Below are positions 34,572 through 44,180 of a stretch of 64,000 nucleotides of DNA, piece after piece. Positions within the stretch are counted from its first letter, which is position 1, and every line of letters starts with the position of its first letter. Position numbers and translations under genes: made by a program. Under the pieces are notes generated by a model. It did not search any database, had not been told where the DNA came from, and was given only the letters and a program-made list of their open reading frames with translations. Origin of the DNA: Streptomyces sp. LaPpAH-108 (GTDB lineage Bacteria; Actinomycetota; Actinomycetes; Streptomycetales; Streptomycetaceae); NCBI RefSeq assembly GCF_000373625.1, contig NZ_KB891998.1, positions 268,637 to 332,636 of the forward strand, written 5' to 3'.

Positions 34572-36188
34572 ATGACCAGTCCCACCACCCTGCCGCCCGT
34601 ACCCACCCTGGGCACGCGCCCCGCCTCCGGGTCCAACCCGAGCCGGGCCGAGACCAGGGAGCAGCTCGCCAGGGCGTCCTACGACCTCCTGGTGATCGGC
34701 GGCGGCATCCTCGGCATCTCCACCGCCTGGCACGCCGCGCAGTCCGGGCTCAGGGTGGCGCTGGTCGACGCCGGTGACTTCGCCGGTGCCACCTCCTCCG
34801 CCTCCTCCAAGCTGCTCCACGGCGGCCTGCGGTACCTGCAGACCGGCGCGGTGAAGCTGGTGGCGGAGAACCACTTCGAGCGCCGTGCGGTCTCCCGCCA
34901 GGTGGCCCCTCACCTGGCGAACCCGCTCACCTTCTACCTCCCGGTGTACAAGGGCGGGCCGCACGGCGCGGCGAAGCTCGGCGCGGGCGTGTTCGCGTAC
35001 TCGGCGCTCTCCGCGTTCGGGGACGGCGTGGGGCATCTGCTCTCGCCGTCCCGGGCCGCGCGGGACGTGCCCGAGCTGCGCACCGAGAACCTGAAGGCCG
35101 TGGCCGTCTACGGCGACGACCAGATGAACGACGCGCGCATGGCGCTGATGACGGTCCGTGCGGCCGTCGACGCGGGCGCGGTCGTCCTCAACCACGCCGA
35201 GGTCACCGGGCTGCGTTTCACGCGCGGCCGGGTCACCGGTGCCGAGCTGCGCGACCGGATGTCGGGCGAGGAGTTCGGCGTGAACGCCCGGCTGGTGCTC
35301 AACGCCACCGGGCCCTGGGTCGACCATGTGCGCCGTCTGGAGGACCCGCACGCGGCGCCGTCGATCCGGCTGTCCAAGGGCGCGCACCTGGTGCTCAAGC
35401 GCACCGCGCCCTGGAAGGCCGCGCTGGCCACGCCCATCGACAAGTACCGCATCACCTTCGCCCTCCCCTGGGAGGACATGCTGCTGCTCGGCACCACCGA
35501 CGAGGAGTACGAGGGCGAGCCGGGCGAGGTGTCGGTCACCGAGAAGGACATCGCCCAGATCCTGGACGAGGCCGCGTTCTCGGTGCGGGACAACCAGCTC
35601 AGGCGGGAGCTGATGACGTATGCCTTCGCGGGCCTTCGGGTGCTGCCCGGCGGGCCCGGGGACACCGCCAAGGCCAAGCGGGAGACGGTGGTCACCGAGG
35701 GCCGGGGCGGGATGCTGTCCGTCGCGGGCGGCAAGTGGACGACGTTCCGGCACATCGGCCGTACGGTCATGAAGAAGCTGGAGGAGCTGCCGGGCCACCC
35801 GCTCGGTGACGACTTCGAGCCGGTCTCCACGCTGCCCAAGCGGCTGCCGCTGCCCGGTGTGGCCAACCCGCGCGCGGTCGCCCACCGGCTCCTGGTGGAC
35901 CGTCCGGCGCCCGGACCGCGCATGGCGGCCGACACCGCCCGGCATCTGGCCACCCACTACGGCTCGCTCGCCTTCGACATCGCCCGGCTGGCCAACGAGC
36001 AGCCGGAGCTGGCCGAGCGCGTCCACCCCGACGCGCCGGAGATATGGGCGCAGGTGGTGTGGGCGCGGGACCACGAGTGGGCCGAGACGCCGGACGACGT
36101 GCTGCGCCGCCGCACCACGCTGACCATCCGGGGCCTGGCCACCGACGAGATACGCGCCGGGGTGCAGGGCCTGCTCGACCAGCGGTAG
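34572..36188 (+). CDS. glpD: Glycerol-3-phosphate dehydrogenase, FAD-dependent
   Basis: Oxidises glycerol 3-phosphate to dihydroxyacetone phosphate at the membrane. 538 residues: FAD-binding VIGGGILGIS near residue 40, TSSASSKLLHGGLRYL, the DAO fold, and the C-terminal helical domain. Third gene of the glpFKD operon, 52 nt after glpK. Confidence 0.96.
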   Translation: MTSPTTLPPVPTLGTRPASGSNPSRAETREQLARASYDLLVIGGGILGISTAWHAAQSGLRVALVDAGDFAGATSSASSKLLHGGLRYLQTGAVKLVAENHFERRAVSRQVAPHLANPLTFYLPVYKGGPHGAAKLGAGVFAYSALSAFGDGVGHLLSPSRAARDVPELRTENLKAVAVYGDDQMNDARMALMTVRAAVDAGAVVLNHAEVTGLRFTRGRVTGAELRDRMSGEEFGVNARLVLNATGPWVDHVRRLEDPHAAPSIRLSKGAHLVLKRTAPWKAALATPIDKYRITFALPWEDMLLLGTTDEEYEGEPGEVSVTEKDIAQILDEAAFSVRDNQLRRELMTYAFAGLRVLPGGPGDTAKAKRETVVTEGRGGMLSVAGGKWTTFRHIGRTVMKKLEELPGHPLGDDFEPVSTLPKRLPLPGVANPRAVAHRLLVDRPAPGPRMAADTARHLATHYGSLAFDIARLANEQPELAERVHPDAPEIWAQVVWARDHEWAETPDDVLRRRTTLTIRGLATDEIRAGVQGLLDQR

Positions 36189-36350
36189 CCGACCGCTCCC
36201 CCGGTCCGGATCGCCGCGCGTGCGGGGTGTTCCGGGCCGGGGATCGGGGCAGTGATCCGTCCAACCCCCCGTCCAGGGGGCTGCGGGCGCTCCGGCCGGA
36301 CGCCGTAAGGTTGGGTGGTCAGGCGAGAGCATGTCGGAAGGAGGCACTGG

Positions 36351-37349
36351 GTGATCGAGCTGGAGGGTGTTCCCGAGCTGATCGACCCAGTCATGGTGGC
36401 CGCGTTCGAGGGCTGGAACGATGCCGGTGACGCCGCCTCCACGGCGGTCGCGCATCTGGAACGCGAGTGGAAGGGCGAGGTCTTCGCCGCGCTGGACGCG
36501 GAGGACTACTACGACTTCCAGGTCAACCGGCCCACGGTCTTCATGGAGGGCGGCGTACGCAAGATCACCTGGCCGACCACGCGGCTCTCGGTGGTCCGGG
36601 TCGGCGGTGACAAGCCCCGTGACCTGGTGCTGGTGCGCGGCATCGAGCCGTCGATGCGCTGGCGCTCGTTCTGCAACGAACTGCTCGGCTTCGCCCATGA
36701 GCTGGGCGTCGAGCTGGTGGTGATCCTGGGCGCGCTGCTCGGCGACACCCCGCACACGCGGCCGGTCCCGGTCAGCGGGGTGACCTCCGACGCGGAGCTG
36801 GCCCGCCGCATGGACCTGGAGGAGACGAAGTACGAGGGCCCCACAGGCATCGTCGGTGTCCTCCAGGAGGCCTGCACGCACGCCGGGGTTCCGGCGGTGT
36901 CGCTGTGGGCGGCGGTGCCGCACTACGTGTCGCAGCCGCCCAACCCGAAGGCCACCCTCGCGCTGCTCAACCGGCTTGAGGACCTGCTGGACCTGCGTAT
37001 CCCGCAGGGCGAGCTGCCCGAGGACGCGCGGGCCTGGCAGGTGGGCGTGGACCAGCTGGCGGCCGAGGACAGCGAGGTCTCGGAGTACGTGCAGACGCTG
37101 GAGGAGGCGCGGGACACCGCCGAGCTGCCGGAGGCGTCCGGCGAGGCGATCGCCCGCGAGTTCGAGCGTTATCTGCGGCGGCGGGACGTCGGTCCGGGCG
37201 CCGGGCACGCCACGGCGGACGGCGAGAGCGGCCCGTTCCGCCGCGACACGCCGAGCGGCCGGACCCGTCCGCCCAAGCCCCCGAAGCCGGGGCCGCCGGG
37301 TGCGCCGGGCGCCTCGGAGGGCGAGGACACGGACGGCTCGGAGGACTGA
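36351..37349 (+). CDS. PAC2-family protein
   Basis: 332 residues. A PAC2 domain (FEGWNDAGDAASTAVAHL, ILGALLGDTPHTRPVPVSG, GPTGIVGVLQEAC) is followed by a disordered Pro/Gly-rich tail. In eukaryotes PAC2 assists 20S assembly; the bacterial relatives have no proven role. A homologue lies in the same broad neighbourhood in mycobacteria, 20 kb or so from the proteasome genes as here. GTG 36351 follows GGAAGGAGG. Probably transcribed separately from glpD (162-nt gap). Confidence 0.88.
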   Translation: MIELEGVPELIDPVMVAAFEGWNDAGDAASTAVAHLEREWKGEVFAALDAEDYYDFQVNRPTVFMEGGVRKITWPTTRLSVVRVGGDKPRDLVLVRGIEPSMRWRSFCNELLGFAHELGVELVVILGALLGDTPHTRPVPVSGVTSDAELARRMDLEETKYEGPTGIVGVLQEACTHAGVPAVSLWAAVPHYVSQPPNPKATLALLNRLEDLLDLRIPQGELPEDARAWQVGVDQLAAEDSEVSEYVQTLEEARDTAELPEASGEAIAREFERYLRRRDVGPGAGHATADGESGPFRRDTPSGRTRPPKPPKPGPPGAPGASEGEDTDGSED

Positions 37350-37360
37350 GCGACACACGA

Positions 37361-37393
37361 GTGGGGCGGTACCCGGACCGGGTACCGCCCCAC
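37361..37393. terminator. Bidirectional hairpin between PAC2 gene and mshC
   Basis: A 15-bp perfect stem (gtggggcggtacccg and complement) with a 3-nt loop between two convergent genes. Confidence 0.85.
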
Positions 37394-37413
37394 TGTGCTG
37401 TGCGGGCGTGAGG

Positions 37414-38643
37414 TCAGAGCGCCACGCCGAGCAGTGCGTCCACGGTGCGGCTGACCAGGCCGGGGGCGCCGGTGTCGGTGCCGCCCTCGGCCTCCTGGCG
37501 GGCCGCCCAGCGGTCCACGGCCTCAAGGGCGGCGGGCGCGTCCAGGTCGTTCGCCAGGGCCGCGCGGACCTCGTCCACCAGCGCGTCGGCGGAGGGGCCG
37601 TCGGGCCGGGAGACGGCGGCACGCCAGCGGCCGAGCCGGTCCACCGCGTCCTGGAGGATCTGGTCGGTCCACTCCCAGTCGGAGCGGTAGTGGTGGGAGT
37701 GCAGGGCGAGCCGGATCGCGGCCGGGTCGACGCCGTCGCGGCGCAGCTGGGAGACGAAGACGAGGTTGCCCCGCGACTTCGACATCTTCTCGCCGTCCAG
37801 GCCGACCATGCCCGCGTGGACGTACGCCTTGGCCATGGGGAACTCGCCGGTGAGCACCTGGGCGTGCGAGGCGCCCATCTCGTGGTGCGGGAAGGCGAGG
37901 TCGGAGCCGCCGCCCTGGACGTCGAAGCCCATGCCGAGGTGGTCGAGCGCGATGGCGACGCACTCGATGTGCCAGCCGGGGCGGCCCCGGCCGAGCGAGC
38001 CGCCATCCCAGCTGGGCTCGCCCTCGCGGGCGGCCAGCCACAGCATCGGGTCGAGCGGGTTCTTCTTGCCCTGCCGGTCGGGGTCGCCGCCGCGCTCGGC
38101 GGACAGCAGCCGCATGGCCGCCGCGTCCAGGTGGGAGACGCCGCCGAAGTGCGGGTCGGACTCGACGGAGAAGTAGATGTCGCCGTCCAGCTCGTAGGCC
38201 GCGCCGAGATCCCGCAGCCGCTCCACGAGGGGGACGATGCCGGGTATGGCCTCGACGGCGCCTATGTAGTGCTGCGGGGGCAGCATCCTGAGGGCGGTCA
38301 TGTCCTCGCGGAAGAGGGCGGTCTCCTTCTCGGCGAGGGCGACCCAGTCGACGCCGTCCCGGTCGGCCCGCTCGAGGAGCGGGTCGTCGACGTCGGTGAC
38401 GTTCTGGACGTAGTGGACCTGCCGCTTGGTGTCGAGCCACACGCGCTGCACGAGGTCGAACGCGTTGTAGGTCGCCGCGTGACCCATGTGGGTCGCGTCG
38501 TACGGCGTGATGCCGCAGACATAGATCCGGGCGACGGGACCGGGGTCCAGGGTGACCGGACCGCCGGTCGCGGTGTCGTGAATCCTCAGGTCGCGGCCCT
38601 GACCGGGCAGGGCGGGGACCTCGGAAGCGGGCCAGGCATGCAT
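37414..38643 (-). CDS. mshC: Cysteine:glucosaminyl-inositol ligase MshC (mycothiol synthesis)
   Basis: Joins cysteine to GlcN-inositol with ATP, the penultimate step in making mycothiol, the main thiol of actinobacteria. 409 residues, the family length; a cysteinyl-tRNA synthetase relative with CGITPYDATHMGHA (zinc Cys and HxGH), GWHIECVAIALDH and KMSKSRGN. The family start MHAWPASEVP is ATG 38643, with another ATG two codons earlier; neither has a clear ribosome site, so the transcript may be nearly leaderless. Confidence 0.95.
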   Translation of the reverse strand: MHAWPASEVPALPGQGRDLRIHDTATGGPVTLDPGPVARIYVCGITPYDATHMGHAATYNAFDLVQRVWLDTKRQVHYVQNVTDVDDPLLERADRDGVDWVALAEKETALFREDMTALRMLPPQHYIGAVEAIPGIVPLVERLRDLGAAYELDGDIYFSVESDPHFGGVSHLDAAAMRLLSAERGGDPDRQGKKNPLDPMLWLAAREGEPSWDGGSLGRGRPGWHIECVAIALDHLGMGFDVQGGGSDLAFPHHEMGASHAQVLTGEFPMAKAYVHAGMVGLDGEKMSKSRGNLVFVSQLRRDGVDPAAIRLALHSHHYRSDWEWTDQILQDAVDRLGRWRAAVSRPDGPSADALVDEVRAALANDLDAPAALEAVDRWAARQEAEGGTDTGAPGLVSRTVDALLGVAL

Positions 38644-38769
38644 GTACATGAGACTAACCGCCCATGAGCAGCGCATACGAACCGGATCGGGCCGGATGGC
38701 CTGATCGGCACTCTTGCGCGGCGGCGGATTCCGTGCGGGACACCACTGTCACGTGAGCCCCTGCCGTCG

Positions 38770-39603
38770 TCAGACCGGCGGCCAGGGGATCGCGGGCCAG
38801 TCGCCCGCCGGTTCGGGGTGGCGGCCCGAGGCGCGCAGGGCGGCGACGCGGGCGCGGGTGGCCTCGATCTCGGCGGGGGTGAGCAGCGGGGCGAGCCGTC
38901 CGGCCAGGGGTGCGCCCTCGGCCAGGCCGTCCTGGAGGCGGTCCAGGACGGTGTGGGCCTCCTCGGCCAGCGGCTCGCCCGCCCAGCCCCACAGCAGGGT
39001 GCGCAGCTTGTTCTCGGTGTGGAAGGTGACGCCGTGGTCGATGCCGTAGAGCGCGCCGGAGGCGGTGGGCAGCAGGTGGCCGCCCTTGCGGTCGGCGTTG
39101 TTGATCACGGCGTCCAGGACGGCGAGGCGGCGCAGCCGTTCGTCGTCGGCGTGCACGAGCAGCGCGGTGCGGCCCTCGCCGACCTCGGCGAAGCCGACCG
39201 CCTTCCAGCCGGGGCCCGGTTCCTCGCCGTCGACCAGGGCGAGGAGTTCGGCCTCGGGGCTGACGTCGATCCACAGCTGGCACATGCCCTCGCCGTAGGG
39301 GCCCTCGCGCAGCACGGTCGGCGGGACCAGCCCCCAGCCGGTGGCCTCGGAGATCTCGTAGGCGGCGACCTCGCGGCCTGCCAGGGTGCCGTCGGGGAAG
39401 TCCCACAGCGGGCGCTCCCCGGCGACGGGTTTGTACACGCAGGATGCTTCGCGGCCGTCCAGGGCGACCGTGCAGAACAGGGCCGCGTTGGAGGCGTCGC
39501 GGATGCGGCCGCGTACGGTCAGCTCGCCCCGCGCGATCAGCTCCGCGAGGTCCGCGTCGGTGGCGGTCACGCTCCCCGGCGGTATCCGTTCTGGCGCGGA
39601 CAT
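38770..39603 (-). CDS. SCO1664-family protein (PI3/4-kinase-like fold suspected)
   Basis: 277 residues, a family found with DUF3090 and a histidine phosphatase across actinobacteria. Visible features: CVYKPVAGERPLWDFPDGTLAGRE, which resembles a lipid-kinase ATP-binding segment, and AVLDAVINNADRKGGHLL with GIDHGVTFH, like the catalytic loop of that superfamily. Whether it is a kinase is unproven. ATG 39603 has GGAAGGAC upstream and overlaps the end of the DUF3090 gene by 37 nt, so translation is coupled. Confidence 0.8.
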   Translation of the reverse strand: MSAPERIPPGSVTATDADLAELIARGELTVRGRIRDASNAALFCTVALDGREASCVYKPVAGERPLWDFPDGTLAGREVAAYEISEATGWGLVPPTVLREGPYGEGMCQLWIDVSPEAELLALVDGEEPGPGWKAVGFAEVGEGRTALLVHADDERLRRLAVLDAVINNADRKGGHLLPTASGALYGIDHGVTFHTENKLRTLLWGWAGEPLAEEAHTVLDRLQDGLAEGAPLAGRLAPLLTPAEIEATRARVAALRASGRHPEPAGDWPAIPWPPV

Positions 39604-40157
39604 ACGTGTCCTTCCGGGTCGAGCGGGAGGCTGCACAGCGGGCACGGCGGGCGCCCGGCGTTGACGACGTCGAGAGCGCGCTTGGCGAAGGCCCTGGCCT
39701 GTGCGCCGGTCAGCCGGACCCGCAGCATCGGGGGCCCGTTCTCCTCGTCCTGGAGGAGGCGTTCCTCGGCCTGGGCGAGGTCTTCCTCGGTCTCGGCGTC
39801 CAGTTCGACGAGGGCCTGCGCCTCGACGATCATGCGCTGTTCCTCGCCGTCCCAGGCGAGCGCCATGGTGCCGACGCGGAACTCCTCCTCGATGGGGGTG
39901 TCCAGCGGGCCTGAGTCGGCGATCTCGGTGGGGGCGACGGCGGGGACGGCCGCGTTGCCGCCGCTGCGCCGCACGACCTCGTCGAGCAGTTCGTCCATGC
40001 GTTCGGCCAGGGCGGCGACCTGGGTCTTCTCCAGGGCCACGCTGGTCACCCGGGGGCCCGCGGCGGCCTGGAGGAAGAACGTACGGCGTCCGGGCAGTCC
40101 GACCGTGCCGGCCACGAAGCGGTCCGGCGGGTCGTAGAGGAACACCTGACGGGACAC
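39567..40157 (-). CDS. DUF3090-family protein with C-terminal zinc-binding cysteines
   Basis: 196 residues, function unknown. The family pattern is clear (MSRQVFLYDPPDRFVAGTVG at the start, EEEFRVGTMALAWD in the middle). The tail CPLCSLPLDPEGHVC has three Cys plus His, suitable for one zinc. It overlaps the next gene and is 58 nt after the histidine phosphatase gene; the three form one operon. Confidence 0.85.
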   Translation of the reverse strand: MSRQVFLYDPPDRFVAGTVGLPGRRTFFLQAAAGPRVTSVALEKTQVAALAERMDELLDEVVRRSGGNAAVPAVAPTEIADSGPLDTPIEEEFRVGTMALAWDGEEQRMIVEAQALVELDAETEEDLAQAEERLLQDEENGPPMLRVRLTGAQARAFAKRALDVVNAGRPPCPLCSLPLDPEGHVCPRQNGYRRGA

Positions 40158-40215
40158 GTCCTGTCTCCATGGGATCGAATGGGTTCGGGTGGCCTCACCC
40201 TACTGCGGGCGGCGA

Positions 40216-40902
40216 TCACGGTGCGCCCGCACCGCCCCCGACCGGTGCGTCGTCCTCCGGGGGTGTTTCGCGCGGGGCCAGCGACGAAAGGTCGCCGGTG
40301 TCGCCGAGCCGCACCAGGTAGGGCCGCAGGCGCGTGTAGCGGATCGCGGTGACGGAGCAGGGCTCCACGGAGACCCGCTGGAACAGGTCGAGGTGGAGGC
40401 CGAGCGCGTCGGCGACCAGCGCCTTGATGATGTCGCCGTGGGAGCACATGAGGTAGACGGCGTCGGCGCCGTGCTCGCGCTCCACGCGCGCGTTCCAGTC
40501 GCGTACGGCCTCGGCGGCGCGGTGCTGCATGGCGCGCATGGACTCGCCGCCGGGGAAGGCGGCGGCGGAGGGGTGGCTCTGGACGACCTCCATGAGGGGT
40601 TCGTCCTTCAGCTCGGCGAGTTTGCGGCCGGACCAGTCGCCGTAGTGGCACTCCCCGATCCGCTCGTCGGTGTGCACGGGCAGGTCGGGGCGGGCCTCCA
40701 GGAGGGGCCGCACGGTCTCCTGGCAGCGCTGCAGCGGGCTGATCACCGCCTCGCGCAGCGGCAGTCCGGCGAGGCGGCCGGGCAGCGCCGCGGCCTGCTC
40801 GGTGCCGCGCTCGTCGAGGGCGACACCGGGGGTCCATCCGGCGAGCAGGCCCGCGGTGTTGGCCGTGGAGCGTCCGTGCCGGACGAGGATCAGGGTCGGC
40901 AT
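40216..40902 (-). CDS. Histidine phosphatase / phosphoglycerate mutase-like protein
   Basis: 228 residues with the catalytic LVRHGRSTAN (phospho-His), the acid residue region ECHYGDWSG, and the second His in CSHGDIIKA. It belongs to the MSMEG_4193-like group linked to DUF3090. Substrate unknown. First gene of the three-gene operon. Confidence 0.9.
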   Translation of the reverse strand: MPTLILVRHGRSTANTAGLLAGWTPGVALDERGTEQAAALPGRLAGLPLREAVISPLQRCQETVRPLLEARPDLPVHTDERIGECHYGDWSGRKLAELKDEPLMEVVQSHPSAAAFPGGESMRAMQHRAAEAVRDWNARVEREHGADAVYLMCSHGDIIKALVADALGLHLDLFQRVSVEPCSVTAIRYTRLRPYLVRLGDTGDLSSLAPRETPPEDDAPVGGGAGAP

Positions 40903-40991
40903 GGGCCCCAGCGTAGACCGGCGTGCGCGCGAGGCGGCCGGGGAAGCCGATTCGGCGGCCCCGTGTGCGTAAGCCGCCGGTGGGCGGGAAA

Positions 40992-41999
40992 ATGCTCCCC
41001 GTGATCTTCGACTGTGCCATCTACCGTGACGGACGCCGCACCAAGGCTTTCAAGGACCCGGCCGAAGCGCTGAAGGAGGCGCGGGCGCAGGGCGACGCGT
41101 TCGTCTGGATCGCGCTGCACGACTCCACGGCCGAGGAGTTCGACCTCGTCCGCAAGGTGTTCGGGCTGCATCCGCTGGCGGTGGAGGACGCGCTCAAGGC
41201 CCACCAGCGGCCCAAGCTGGAGGTCTACGACGACTCGCTGTTCGTCGTGATCAAGCCGGTGTTCTACGAGCAGCAGCGCGACAGGGTCTCCACCGGCGAG
41301 GTCATGGTCTTTATCGGCGACTCGTTCGTGGTGACGGTGCGGCACGGCAAGGCGGCTCCGCTGGAGGAGGTGCGGCGCCGGGTGGAGTCGGACCCGGCGA
41401 AGCTGCGGCACGGTCCGACCGGGGTGCTCTACGCGATCGCGGACGCCACGGTGGACGCCTATCTGGAGGTCGCCACCGAGCTGGGCACGGATCTGGACGA
41501 GCTGGAAGCGGAGGTCTTCTCACCGGCGGACGCCGGGTCGCGGAACACGGCGTCGCGGATCTACACGTTCAAGCGGCAGGTCCTGGAGTTCCGGCGGGCG
41601 ACGGTGCCGCTCACGGTGCCGCTCACCCGGCTCTCCGGGACGGGCACGAGCAGCGCGCCGGTGCCGTTCGTGGACGAGGACGCGCGGCCGTTCTTCCGGG
41701 ACGTCAACGACCATCTGACCCGGGTGAACGAGTCCGTGGAGGGCCTGGACCGGCTGGTCTCCGACATCCTCTCGGCGCATCTGGCGCAGATGAGCGTGCG
41801 GCAGAACGACGACATGCGGAAGATCTCGTCCTGGGCGGCGATGGCCGCGGTGCCGACGCTGATCGCCGGGATCTACGGCATGAACTTCGAGAACATGCCG
41901 GAGCTGCGCTGGGTGTGGGGCTATCCGGTGGTGGTGGCCGTGATGGTGCTGCTGGAGGTCTTCCTGTACCGCAACTTCCGGCGGCGGGGCTGGCTGTAG
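40992..41999 (+). CDS. corA: CorA-family magnesium/cobalt transporter
   Basis: 335 residues: large cytoplasmic alpha/beta domain, then two C-terminal transmembrane helices with YGMNFENMPE, the GMN selectivity motif, at the end of the first. Pentameric divalent-cation channel. Start placed at ATG 40992 (MLPVIFDCAI); upstream GTG codons lengthen the frame without a better ribosome site. Divergent from the histidine phosphatase operon. Confidence 0.92.
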   Translation: MLPVIFDCAIYRDGRRTKAFKDPAEALKEARAQGDAFVWIALHDSTAEEFDLVRKVFGLHPLAVEDALKAHQRPKLEVYDDSLFVVIKPVFYEQQRDRVSTGEVMVFIGDSFVVTVRHGKAAPLEEVRRRVESDPAKLRHGPTGVLYAIADATVDAYLEVATELGTDLDELEAEVFSPADAGSRNTASRIYTFKRQVLEFRRATVPLTVPLTRLSGTGTSSAPVPFVDEDARPFFRDVNDHLTRVNESVEGLDRLVSDILSAHLAQMSVRQNDDMRKISSWAAMAAVPTLIAGIYGMNFENMPELRWVWGYPVVVAVMVLLEVFLYRNFRRRGWL

Positions 42000-42020
42000 C
42001 CGCGGGTGGCTCTGCGGGGC

Positions 42021-42809
42021 TCAGGCGAACTCGGCTGCCTTCGGGGCGGGTCCGCCGAGCGCGTCGCGCCGCTCCGGCATCTCCAGGGTGACCATCCGGC
42101 GCCAGCCGACGGCCCGCTCCCAGACGTAGAGGGCGTGGATGCCGAGGGCGAGCAGCGCGTTCCTGGCCCGGGACCAGCGCAGGACGCGGCCCATGTGGGC
42201 CATGACGGCGAGGCTGACGTCGCGGTAGATCCGGATCTCGGCGAGCGCGCACTCGCGCAGGATGCGCTGGATGGCGCGGCCGTGTCCGGCGTAGGCGAGG
42301 CGCAGCAGTTCCTCGTGGCAGTAGGCGAGGTGGTTGTCCTCGTCGTGGGAGATCATGCGGACGGCGCGGCCGATGTCCTGGTGGTCGCCGAAGAGTCTGA
42401 GCAGCAGCCGCATCTGCTCGGAGGCCCGCTGTTCGGTGACGCGGCTGTGGGCGAGGTAGGTGACGATGTCGTCCACGGTGAGCGGCCGGTCGGCCTTCAG
42501 CTTGTCGTGGGTGAGGCCGATGCCGTTCCGTTCCAGGAGCATCGTGTAGTCGGTGTCGGGCGGCACGGGCACGGGTTCGAGGCCGCGTTTGCGCATCAGG
42601 GCGTGGAAGATCCGCCCGTGCTTGTCCTCGTCGGCGCCATGGCGGGCGATCTTGGGGGCGAGGGCGCGCTGGCTCTGCGGTACGAGGGCGGCGATCCGGC
42701 CGTTCTCCCAGCCGCCCTGGGCCTCCCCGCTTGCGGCGATGGAGCAGAAGAGCCGGAAGGACGCGTCGTTGTCGAGGATCTCCTGGAACAGGCTCTTGGC
42801 CGAAAGCAT
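42021..42809 (-). CDS. Ferritin-like di-iron domain protein
   Basis: 262 residues, all-helical, with two ExxH pairs (EDKHGRIFH about residue 60, and DEDNHLAYCHEE about residue 160) and the RVTEQRASEQM helix between, as expected for a ferritin-like four-helix bundle binding two metals. Enzymatic or storage role unknown. ATG 42809 with GAGAGG upstream; the frame extends further but without coding character. Convergent with corA. Confidence 0.82.
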   Translation of the reverse strand: MLSAKSLFQEILDNDASFRLFCSIAASGEAQGGWENGRIAALVPQSQRALAPKIARHGADEDKHGRIFHALMRKRGLEPVPVPPDTDYTMLLERNGIGLTHDKLKADRPLTVDDIVTYLAHSRVTEQRASEQMRLLLRLFGDHQDIGRAVRMISHDEDNHLAYCHEELLRLAYAGHGRAIQRILRECALAEIRIYRDVSLAVMAHMGRVLRWSRARNALLALGIHALYVWERAVGWRRMVTLEMPERRDALGGPAPKAAEFA

Positions 42810-43017
42810 CGTGGGCACCTCTCTGCAGGTCTCCGCAGTGAAGAAGTCAAATGCGGATAAAGAGGACCCGCAACCGCGGTGTGCGCACGCTGGGCCGAAA
42901 GAGGGAGCGCCGGGGGCGTAACCGGCCGGGGACCGGCGCGTTGTTCCCGGTGACGGCCGTGGCGGGGAAGACCCCCGAGCCCCCACCACGGCCGCGAAAA
43001 GCTTCTGCCGTCCCGCG

Positions 43018-44073
43018 TCACGCGAGTCCGGCGCGCTCCAGGGCCTCGGCGCCGCCGCGCAGGGAGGCGATCCGCTCCTCCAGGGTGAAGCCGGCCGGGG
43101 CGAGCGTGAGGGTGGTGACTCCTGCCGCCGCGTACGCCTTCATGCGGTCGGCGATGCGGTCCACGGAGCCGAGCAGGGTGGTCTTGTCGATCAGGTCGTG
43201 CGGGATGGCCGCGGCGGCGCCCTGCTTGTCGCCGGAGAGGTACTTGTCCTGGATCTCGGCGGCCTCCTTCTCGTACCCCATGCGCTGGGCGAGCCGGTTG
43301 TAGAAGTTCTGCTTGCGGCTGCCCATGCCGCCCACGTAGAGCGCGGTGTAGGGGCGGAAGGTGTCCGCGAGGCGGGTCACGTCCACGTCGGCGCCGACCG
43401 CGACCGGCACGGTCGGACAGACGTCGAAGCCCTCCATGGTCCTGCCCGCCTTCTCGCGGCCCGCGCGCAGCGAGGAGATGGCGGTCTCCTCCAGGTGCTC
43501 GGCGGCCGGGAAGATCAGCAGGGCGCCGTCGGCGATCTCGCCGGTCTGCTCCAGGTTCTTCGGGCCGATGGCGGCGATGTAGAGCGGGATGTGCTCACGC
43601 TGCGGATGCACGGTGAGCTTGAGCGGCTTGCCGGGGCCGCCCGGCAGCGGCAGCGTCCAGTGCTCGCCCTCGTACGACAGACGGTCGCGGGTCATCGCCT
43701 TGCGGACGATCTCCACGTACTCGCGGGTGCGGGCGAGCGGCTTGTCGAACTTGACGCCGTACCAGCCCTCGGAGACCTGCGGTCCCGAGACGCCGAGGCC
43801 GAGCCGGAAGCGGCCACCGGAGAGGGAGTCGAGCGTCGCCGCGGTCATCGCGGTCATGGCGGGCTGGCGGGCCGGGATCTGGAAGATCGCCGAGCCCACG
43901 TCGATCCGCTCCGTCTGCGCGGCGACCCAGCTGAGCACCGTGGCGGCGTCGGAGCCGTACGCCTCGGCGGCCCAGCAGACGCTGTAGCCGAGCCGGTCGG
44001 CCTCCTGCGCCACGGCGAGGTTGTCCCCGTCCATCCCGGCGCCCCAGTAGCCGAGGTTGATCCCGAGCTGCAT
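43018..44073 (-). CDS. LLM-class F420-dependent oxidoreductase
   Basis: 351 residues of the luciferase-like monooxygenase barrel: LGINLGYWGAG at the start, GSAIFQIPARQPAMTAMTAATLDSLSGGRFRLGLG, and IAAIGPKNLEQTGEIADG. Such proteins usually use F420; substrate not predictable. ATG 44073 has AAGGGGATC upstream. Confidence 0.92.
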   Translation of the reverse strand: MQLGINLGYWGAGMDGDNLAVAQEADRLGYSVCWAAEAYGSDAATVLSWVAAQTERIDVGSAIFQIPARQPAMTAMTAATLDSLSGGRFRLGLGVSGPQVSEGWYGVKFDKPLARTREYVEIVRKAMTRDRLSYEGEHWTLPLPGGPGKPLKLTVHPQREHIPLYIAAIGPKNLEQTGEIADGALLIFPAAEHLEETAISSLRAGREKAGRTMEGFDVCPTVPVAVGADVDVTRLADTFRPYTALYVGGMGSRKQNFYNRLAQRMGYEKEAAEIQDKYLSGDKQGAAAAIPHDLIDKTTLLGSVDRIADRMKAYAAAGVTTLTLAPAGFTLEERIASLRGGAEALERAGLA

Positions 44074-44180
44074 GACCGATCCCCTTACTCGCAAGTAACG
44101 TACCTGCGGCCGACCTTAGCGACCCTTTCCCGCGCGGCCCACCCCGCCTCGGGTGTCCGGCGCGGTCGCGGCCCGGTCCC

